Of a stretch of 64,000 nucleotides of DNA, positions 58,543 to 64,000 are shown one piece after another. The DNA is from Moduliflexus sp964602655 (GTDB lineage: Bacteria; Moduliflexota; Moduliflexia; Moduliflexales; Moduliflexaceae), in assembly GCA_964602655.1 (NCBI GenBank), contig CAZRSF010000003.1, positions 62,001 to 126,000 of the forward strand. The letters are read 5' to 3'. Made by a program: the position numbers and the translations under genes. How positions within the stretch are numbered: position 1 is the first letter of the stretch; every line of letters starts with the position of its first letter. The notes beneath the pieces are model-generated. The model ran no database searches and was not told where the DNA came from. It saw nothing but the letters and a program-made list of their open reading frames with translations.

Positions 58543-59517
58543 TTATGGATGCCAAATATTCAACAACTCAAGCAGTTTTTTCAAAAGCTCCGGCTTAATC
58601 AGGCCGAGCGTTCCTAACGACGTGACGATGGCAATTGCGATTTTGAGCATCAATTTCCATCGTGATTGCGCTTTGCCGGGCGCGAAACCGAGCGCATGAC
58701 GCCAGAACGAGAATTTTTCCTGAATGTGATTGATGCTGGCAGGCGTCAAGGTCGGGTTCATTTTGGCGAACGCTTTTTCCCAGCGTGGCAGGCGTTGTTT
58801 TATAGGCAGATCAGCATCTTCTTTCGCGGCGAATTTATCCGCCACGAACGTCAAGAAATCATAAGGTTTCGGATTGGCCTGAATCCGTTTGACGAGTTCG
58901 CCGAGCAGGTTATCCTGCCGCAGATATGGCATGTCCGGGGCGATGGTTCGATCCAGTTCGGCAATGATTTCGAGTTGCGTCAACGCCGGAAGTTGCTTCT
59001 GTTCCAAATCGAGCCACGAATTGCTGATGACTTTGCCGTCCACATAGACTAATGATTGATCGTGCGGCTTTTGCGTGACGCAGATCAGGGCGATATGCGG
59101 GCGATTGCGGCAGAAATTCAGCGCGTCGTAAAAGGTTTTGTCATATTTCGCGTCGTTATCGGTTTTGCCCAACAGCGCGTCGAAATTGTGCAGGCAGAGA
59201 AACGTCTGCCGGTTCTGCTGTTCGCATTGCTCGATCAACGCCGTCAGATTGACCGGTTTTTCGCCATGTTTGCCAAGCTGCCGCCATACGTCGTCAAGGA
59301 GGCTGTCGTAGGAACGGCGGTAATTTTTCAGATTGACGATGACCACCGCTGTTTCCGGCGGCGCAGCGCGGCGGATGTCTTCCAACAGCCGCTCCCGGCC
59401 AGCGCCTTCCGCGCCGATCAGATTGACCGATCTGCCATTCTGAAGCGATTTGACCACCAATGCCGTAAATGTCGGACGCAAACTGTCGTTGTAGGCTGTC
59501 AGGTCGTTGTTGGACAT
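58543..59517 (-). CDS. P-loop ATPase-like protein with degenerate Walker A and C-terminal membrane anchor
   Basis: A 324-residue protein. The N-terminal region follows the AAA/ORC-like pattern, but the nucleotide loop reads NLIGAEGAGRERLLEDI, with Arg41-Glu42 in place of Lys-Thr/Ser, and the Walker B strand reads TFLCLHNFDALL. ATP hydrolysis is therefore doubtful. A helical region follows, then one or two C-terminal hydrophobic segments (LKIAIAIVTSLGTLGLI) that would anchor it in the membrane with the ATPase part cytosolic. It is the first gene of the 59517-to-55370 minus-strand group. Confidence 0.65.
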   Translation of the reverse strand: MSNNDLTAYNDSLRPTFTALVVKSLQNGRSVNLIGAEGAGRERLLEDIRRAAPPETAVVIVNLKNYRRSYDSLLDDVWRQLGKHGEKPVNLTALIEQCEQQNRQTFLCLHNFDALLGKTDNDAKYDKTFYDALNFCRNRPHIALICVTQKPHDQSLVYVDGKVISNSWLDLEQKQLPALTQLEIIAELDRTIAPDMPYLRQDNLLGELVKRIQANPKPYDFLTFVADKFAAKEDADLPIKQRLPRWEKAFAKMNPTLTPASINHIQEKFSFWRHALGFAPGKAQSRWKLMLKIAIAIVTSLGTLGLIKPELLKKLLELLNIWHP

Positions 59518-59560
59518 ATTATTGTACCGTTAATGGCGTTGATACGAAATTTGATAAATA

Positions 59561-59593
59561 AGCCCTGTCAGGGTTTCAAACCCTGACAGGGCT
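59561..59593. repeat. Family A palindrome between glycosyltransferase and ATPase genes
   Basis: AGCCCTGTCAGGGTTT and its complement around one base fill most of the 89-bp gap. It is nearly identical to the copies at 12149 and 31977. Confidence 0.87.
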
Positions 59594-59606
59594 GAAACTC
59601 AACTAT

Positions 59607-60869
59607 TTAGCGGCGTACTTTTCGCCAAACCCGTTCAAGTGTCGCGATAACCCCTTCATGTTCGACGTGATACCGAAGTTTTTTCGTCAAATAGCCGCAT
59701 TCTTGTAAAAATGATTGTCTGCTCGCATCAAGGATCGGCTGCCCTTTTTTGCGCTTGTACGGGTGGCGGCAAAACGCATCCAATGGGGCAATCGTTCGAT
59801 CCCATGTCAACCGCTCCCGCACGAGCCGTTGCGCGTTGCGGCTGCGTTCTTCGAGCATCGTCGGCGAATCCAGCATCTCTTCCAGCGCCGCCCGAAGCGC
59901 CGCGCCATCTTGCGGATCAAGCGTCCATCCGGCCTGATATTCGGCGATATACCCGGAAAGTTCGGCGTAATTGTTATAGATCACCGGCAGGCCGCACCAG
60001 AGATATTCCACCGTGCGCGTCGTGAACGCAAGTTCTCGCTCCGCATTGCGCTGCATCAGGTCAATCGCGACGTATGACCGGCAATATTCCTGAATGAGTT
60101 GATCGCGCGGAATCATCGGCTGCATTCGTACCCGCGAACTCTGTTCCAATTCCGCGCGAAGTTCGTCGAATTTTCCGGTCGGAAAAGCCACAATCGGATG
60201 TTTACCGCCGAAAAACTTGAGGATGCCGCGTTGACGCGCTTCCAGCGTTCGAATGAGCGTTCGCAGGCTCGATACCGGGTCTTGCCAGGGCAGAAACACG
60301 CCGCCATAGACGAAAGAAACGTCGTCCTCACTGCGATGTTCCGGCAACTCCGGCGAGAGCGAGACTGGAATCGTGTGAATCGGGTCTTCGCGCAAATCGC
60401 ATCCGGCGAGCATGAGCCAGGGGAAAAAGTAGTAGCGCTGCTTTTCTCCGGCGCACGTAAAAAAATCGGCTTTATGCAAGGCGCGGATTTTCTCCCGACG
60501 TAATTTTTCAAGGATTGGGTTCGCTTGAAATTGGGTCTCCAATAATAACGGGCCGTGAAAATCAATCGCGACCGGCGTCTCGCTCTGTTCTCGAAAATGG
60601 TTGGCAAGTCGCCAATGCTGTAAAATGATCACGTCGGGTTGATGCTGCGCAACAACGCGCGGCAAATTCTCTGGCGTATAGAGGAGCGGCGCACGCTCTT
60701 CCGGTACGCTCTCCATATTTTTCGCCGCAGACAGCGGCATGGCTAACCTGACATCATGCCCACGACTTTCAAGCCCTTTGGCAAGCCCCCATGCGCGCAG
60801 CCCAGCACCAGTTGTCGGACACCCTGGAAAGGGCAAAATATCGCCTGAAATCACCAGAACTCGCGCCAT
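59607..60869 (-). CDS. Glycosyltransferase (GT4/GT1-like, GT-B fold)
   Basis: A 420-residue soluble GT-B glycosyltransferase: GAGLRAWGLAKGLESRGHDVRLAMPL at the N-terminus (seen as RAWGLAKGLESRGHDV), FVYGGVFLPWQDP, RVRMQPMIPRDQLIQEYCRS and the nucleotide-sugar region ERELAFTTRTVEYLWCGLPVIYN, with the later SPTMLEERSRNAQRLVRERLTW. The ATG at 60869 lies two bases after the flippase stop; TTG 60875 overlapping that stop is an alternative. It works with the flippase in export of a surface polysaccharide or glycolipid. Confidence 0.87.
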   Translation of the reverse strand: MARVLVISGDILPFPGCPTTGAGLRAWGLAKGLESRGHDVRLAMPLSAAKNMESVPEERAPLLYTPENLPRVVAQHQPDVIILQHWRLANHFREQSETPVAIDFHGPLLLETQFQANPILEKLRREKIRALHKADFFTCAGEKQRYYFFPWLMLAGCDLREDPIHTIPVSLSPELPEHRSEDDVSFVYGGVFLPWQDPVSSLRTLIRTLEARQRGILKFFGGKHPIVAFPTGKFDELRAELEQSSRVRMQPMIPRDQLIQEYCRSYVAIDLMQRNAERELAFTTRTVEYLWCGLPVIYNNYAELSGYIAEYQAGWTLDPQDGAALRAALEEMLDSPTMLEERSRNAQRLVRERLTWDRTIAPLDAFCRHPYKRKKGQPILDASRQSFLQECGYLTKKLRYHVEHEGVIATLERVWRKVRR

Positions 60870-60871
60870 CT

Positions 60872-62323
60872 TCAATTTTCCTTATACACAAGATGTTTGA
60901 GTGATCCTATCAGTTCGAACAAGACACGTTGATCCTGTGGTTGCACAATTTTCAGCAGCAGCAGGCTTGCGCCATACATCATGCACAGCGCAAGAATGGT
61001 CAGCGGCCAGGGACAGGTTGAGCGGCAGAATAGACTGACCGACGCAGTGAGCAGCCCGGCAATCGCCAATTTTCCAAACAAGCTCGCCATCTGTTTCGCG
61101 CTCTTGATGATGGAATGCGCAAACCAGAATTGAATCACAAATCCAGAGCATTCCGCGATCAGCGTCGCAATACTCGCGCCGACGAAACCATAACGAGGGA
61201 TGAACAGGGCGTTCAACACGATATTCAGCAACACATTGCCGAACGCATACGGCAAAAACGCATACATGCGCCGCGACATCGCCACGACATTGCCGACCGG
61301 GGCGTTCAAAAAGAAAATAAATAACGTCCAGATCAGAATGGCAAGCGCCGGCGCTGAGGGCAGGTAGGCGTCATTATAGATAAACAGCACAATCTCCCTG
61401 GCAAACAATGAGACCCCGATCGCGACCGGCAGCATGAATATCGCCAATATCCGCGTGGCATGCACATAAAGAAGCGTATATAACTCTTTATCGGAAAGCA
61501 CCAGCCGCGACATGACCGGCAGCAATGCCGTCACAAGCGTAATCGGAATAAATTTGGCGGCTTCGATAAATTTGTAGGCCGCTTCATAGAAGCCGACGGC
61601 GGCGATATTTTCTATATGCGTCAGCATGATGATGTCGGTTTTCGTATATACGAGCGAGAGGGCGTGCAGCAGGCCAAAGGGGAGCGCCTCATACATCAGA
61701 TGTCCGGCGGAACGCAGCGAGATCGCGCTGAATCGCACATCGGCAAGGCAGAAGCGGTTGAGCGCATACGCCCACACCGCCGCCACGCCAAGCCAGACAA
61801 TACCAAACCAATACAGCCCGTCATAAATCGTTTGCCCAAGAAATGCGGCGACTAAAAACGGCAGATAACGGCAGAACGTGGAAAGCGCGTCAAGCGCGGC
61901 AATGACGTCCATGCGCTCATACGCGCTCAAAGCCGACGAACTGAGTTTGCGAAGGGCTTCGGGAAACAAAAAGATGCCGTAAATCAGCCAGGGAGACAGC
62001 GACGAACTGTTCAATTGCGGAGCGGTAAGCAGTAAGATGCTATACGCGGCAAGATTCAGCAACAGCCTGAGCGCAAAGGCATTCGGGATGATCTGCGAAC
62101 TGCGCGACGCATCCTGCGCGAGTTCTCGCGTGACGACCGTGCTCAAGCCGCCATCCGCAAAGGCCGACGCAATGGTCAAATACGCCATCACCGCGCCGTA
62201 CGCGCCCAATCCCTCGACCCCGAATCGCCGGGCTAAAAAAATCAGGCAGCCGAACGAAATCAGTTTCGAGACGATCTGCCCCATGAGCAATGAGAGCACA
62301 AGCCGAAGAATACGAAGAACCAT
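60872..62323 (-). CDS. Polysaccharide flippase (Wzx/MATE-like)
   Basis: A 483-residue integral membrane protein of the oligosaccharidyl-lipid flippase family with about twelve to fourteen hydrophobic segments: GCLIFLARRFGVEGLGAYGAV, STVVTRELAQD, YTKTDIIMLTHIENIAAVGFYEAAYKF (conserved TDxxxL loop), LFAREIVLFIYNDAYLPSAPAL and NALFIPRYGFVGASIATLIAE. ATG 62323 with AGGTGA upstream is preferred over the GTG at 62371. It forms an operon with the glycosyltransferase gene. Confidence 0.88.
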   Translation of the reverse strand: MVLRILRLVLSLLMGQIVSKLISFGCLIFLARRFGVEGLGAYGAVMAYLTIASAFADGGLSTVVTRELAQDASRSSQIIPNAFALRLLLNLAAYSILLLTAPQLNSSSLSPWLIYGIFLFPEALRKLSSSALSAYERMDVIAALDALSTFCRYLPFLVAAFLGQTIYDGLYWFGIVWLGVAAVWAYALNRFCLADVRFSAISLRSAGHLMYEALPFGLLHALSLVYTKTDIIMLTHIENIAAVGFYEAAYKFIEAAKFIPITLVTALLPVMSRLVLSDKELYTLLYVHATRILAIFMLPVAIGVSLFAREIVLFIYNDAYLPSAPALAILIWTLFIFFLNAPVGNVVAMSRRMYAFLPYAFGNVLLNIVLNALFIPRYGFVGASIATLIAECSGFVIQFWFAHSIIKSAKQMASLFGKLAIAGLLTASVSLFCRSTCPWPLTILALCMMYGASLLLLKIVQPQDQRVLFELIGSLKHLVYKEN

Positions 62324-62481
62324 CGTCACCTGCGTGATGCGTGTTGATAAGCCCAAATCCGACGCTGACACCGTGAAGAAGTTCTCATCATTCTGTCAAG
62401 CATTGGATTCGACATTTTCAAAGACACCTGATTGTGATTTTTTTCATGTCGAACAGATGTCTTCATCATGATGACGTCCTT

Positions 62482-63012
62482 CTAATATCGTTGATATTTT
62501 TCGATCCCGGCAATCGCGACGATTTCGCCGAAATAGATGCGATGATAATCTTGCGCCGGGTAATTCGCTTGAATCGTGGGATCAAGAAACCGCGACGGGT
62601 CTAAATCGTCCCAATACATTTTGCGGCACTCTACAATCAACTCCGCTTCCGCAAAACCGGGGGCGGCGACCTGCGACGACGCAATCGGCGTCAATCCCGC
62701 TTCAAGCATTTTATTGACATGTCGTCCGGATTTCGATCCGCAAATCTGCAATATCTTTTTGTGCGCGTCGGGGAAGGCGCACAACGTAAACGTGTCATAG
62801 GCATTCATAAACTCGTATGTGTACCGCCCAGGTCTGACAACCACCTGCGCGAACGGCTTGCCCCACATCGTGCCGAAACTGCCCCAGCCGACGGTCATGA
62901 CATTGAACTTTCCGGTCTGGAAATCCCCGGCAGCCAACAGCAACCACTGATTCGCCCAACAATTATGGGCGTTGACGACAAATTCATTCTGAGAAATCGG
63001 ATGACGTTCCAT
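62482..63012 (-). CDS. Flavin reductase-like FMN-binding protein
   Basis: A 176-residue protein of the flavin-reductase/flavoredoxin fold: KFNVMTVGWGSFGTMWGKPFAQVVVRPGRYTYEFM (typical FMN-binding strand pair), FTLCAFPDAHKKILQICGSKSGRHVNKM, and YFGEIVAIAGIE at the C-terminus. It probably binds FMN and moves electrons with flavodoxin- or thioredoxin-like partners. AAGGAG lies 8 bases before ATG 63012. It is divergent from the ECF ATPase gene. Confidence 0.87.
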   Translation of the reverse strand: MERHPISQNEFVVNAHNCWANQWLLLAAGDFQTGKFNVMTVGWGSFGTMWGKPFAQVVVRPGRYTYEFMNAYDTFTLCAFPDAHKKILQICGSKSGRHVNKMLEAGLTPIASSQVAAPGFAEAELIVECRKMYWDDLDPSRFLDPTIQANYPAQDYHRIYFGEIVAIAGIEKYQRY

Positions 63013-63069
63013 AGCGTTCTCCTTGCATTCGTTGATACATTTATAAACAGCGGCGATCAAGTTAACGAT

Positions 63070-63107
63070 GTATTAAACCATGATAAACGTATTAAACCAT
63101 GATAAAC
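63070..63107. repeat. Perfect 19-bp tandem direct repeat
   Basis: GTATTAAACCATGATAAAC occurs twice back to back (63070-63088, 63089-63107) in the divergent intergenic region. It may be a regulator-binding pair or a simple duplication. Confidence 0.85.
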
Positions 63108-63143
63108 TCAGACGCAGAATGCAAGAAAAAAATGATGAATAAC

Positions 63144-63172
63144 TTGACAACTCGCCTTTCTGCGCGTAACAA
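63144..63172 (+). promoter_or_regulatory. Candidate promoter for the ECF ATPase gene
   Basis: TTGACA at 63144-63149, a 17-bp spacer and TAACAA at 63167-63172, 54 bp before the ATG. The -10 box is weak. Confidence 0.4.
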
Positions 63173-63225
63173 ATCCCTTCTGATGTTCAGGCATTCACCC
63201 ATTTATCCAATGCGCGAAAAATATT

Positions 63226-64000
63226 ATGCAGATAGCATTCGATCATGTTTCATTCACCTATCCCGCTGCCACGAGCGCCGCGCCGCAAGTCGTCTTAAAA
63301 GAAATCACAACGACGTTTCAGACTGACCAACTCATTGGCATCTGCGGCATGACCGGTTCCGGCAAATCCACGTTCATCCGCCTGTTGAACGGCATTCTGA
63401 AGCCGACCTCCGGCAGCATCCTGATTGACGGCGAAGACATTCATCAATCGAAACAGACGCTCCGACGCATCCGCCAGCGGATCGGCATGAGTTTTCAATT
63501 CCCGGAACGGCAGTTATTCGGTCGAACCGTGTGGGAAGAGTTGACCTACACGCTCATGCAGCATCGCCTTGCTCTGGCCGATATTGAGGAACGTATCGCG
63601 TCAGTTGCCGAACTCTTGCAATTCGATATTCATCGCGTTCGCGAACGCTCGCCGTTTGCGCTCAGTCGCAGCGAACAGCGCAAGCTTGGCCTCGCCGTGA
63701 TTTTAAGCCTGCGACCGGAACTGCTTGTGCTGGATGAACCGACGGCGGGCATGGATCGTGTCAATGCCGCGCATGTGCTTGATCTGTTGCGAACATTGCA
63801 TCAGACCAACCATTCGGATGTCATGCTCGTTTCGCACGATCTCGAATTGCTGCTGAACTACGCCGGGCGGCTGATTCTGCTGCATGACGGCCGCATCGCC
63901 TTCAACGGCGCACCGCGCGACCTGCTCGCCGAGCCGGACATCCTCGCGCGGATCGGCCTGCCGCTGCCTCCGCTTTGCCAGCTATTTCAACAACTCCATG
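63226..64000 (+). CDS. ecfA: Energy-coupling-factor / cobalt-type ABC transporter ATPase (3' end outside window)
   Basis: The first 258 residues of an EcfA/CbiO-type ATPase that powers vitamin or metal uptake. The start QIAFDHVSFTYP and the Walker A ICGMTGSGKSTFIRLLNG are clear, as are the Q-loop GMSFQFPERQLFG (ECF-typical), Walker B LLVLDEPTAGMD and the switch His in MLVSHDLE. The ABC signature reads LSRSEQRK instead of LSGGQ/E, a notable change. The frame is open at the right edge. The transmembrane EcfT and partner ATPase are probably to the right. Confidence 0.88.
   Translation, partial: MQIAFDHVSFTYPAATSAAPQVVLKEITTTFQTDQLIGICGMTGSGKSTFIRLLNGILKPTSGSILIDGEDIHQSKQTLRRIRQRIGMSFQFPERQLFGRTVWEELTYTLMQHRLALADIEERIASVAELLQFDIHRVRERSPFALSRSEQRKLGLAVILSLRPELLVLDEPTAGMDRVNAAHVLDLLRTLHQTNHSDVMLVSHDLELLLNYAGRLILLHDGRIAFNGAPRDLLAEPDILARIGLPLPPLCQLFQQLH

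Noticed and set aside
1..64000. tRNA or rRNA genes
   Set aside because: No tRNA T-loop-like GGTTCGAATCC signature in a cloverleaf context and no rRNA segments were seen; the GGGTTCGAAACCCTG at 21276-21308 is part of a simple palindrome, not a tRNA arm.

Overview
The window reads as bacterial chromosome of moderate GC from an anaerobic or facultatively anaerobic, Gram-negative-type organism. Support comes from an anaerobic sulfite reductase operon (asrABC) behind a ferritin-like protein, a flavin/Fe-S (class 1B) dihydroorotate dehydrogenase, several lipoproteins with lipoboxes, and a large amount of surface glycan machinery. The PUFA-synthase-like megasynthase, the dense small palindromes between genes and the unusual gene fusions suggest an uncultured lineage such as candidate phylum KSB3/Modulibacteria. 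That placement is an impression, not something the sequence proves. No rRNA, tRNA or CRISPR array was recognised.

Layout. 1-6167: the 3' part of an iterative type I PKS of PfaA type (KS-AT-four ACPs-KR-DH). 6168-12146: pyrimidine genes (cytosine-deaminase-like amidohydrolase, pyrE, a pyrD-pyrK fusion, pyrF) interleaved with two toxin-antitoxin-type pairs. 12254-14259: a GT87-type membrane glycosyltransferase coupled to a periplasmic binding protein. 14383-17781: ferritin-like protein plus asrABC. 17850-19268: an AT-rich orphan PIN plus PD-(D/E)xK nuclease gene, apparently foreign. 19409-26198: purine genes (a PAICS-like purC-purE fusion, purB, purD, purN, purF). 26266-31960: DUF486 protein, tandem alpha/beta hydrolase, glycoside-hydrolase-like protein and a lipoprotein sharing its C-terminal domain. 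32024-45141 (minus strand): a surface-glycan block of three polytopic glycosyltransferase-like proteins, a TolB-like lipoprotein, an SGNH lipoprotein, a flippase-like protein, an epimerase and a methyltransferase. 45192-48122: PspA-like protein, lpdA, bioD. 48762-55166: a branched-chain amino acid ABC transporter operon (livKHMGF) interrupted by an AAA/DUF1703 gene. 55370-59517: two membrane-anchored P-loop ATPase-like genes flanking a small overlapping gene pair. 59607-62323: glycosyltransferase and flippase. 62482-64000: flavin reductase and the start of an ECF-transporter ATPase.

The strongest unexplained signals are four. First, one beta-sandwich-like module (YEAE start, FRL/EFR core) recurs in a glycosyltransferase, a TPR glycosyltransferase, a beta-propeller lipoprotein and a glycoside hydrolase of the 28.7-42.3 kb region; one more neighbour has a PA14 domain fused to a GT87 core. 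Second, families of short palindromes fill most short gaps between genes, and two lie in frame inside the PKS. Third, the AT-rich PIN/nuclease gene has cassette-like edges. Fourth, the membrane ATPase cluster at 55-59 kb looks like a conflict or signalling island.
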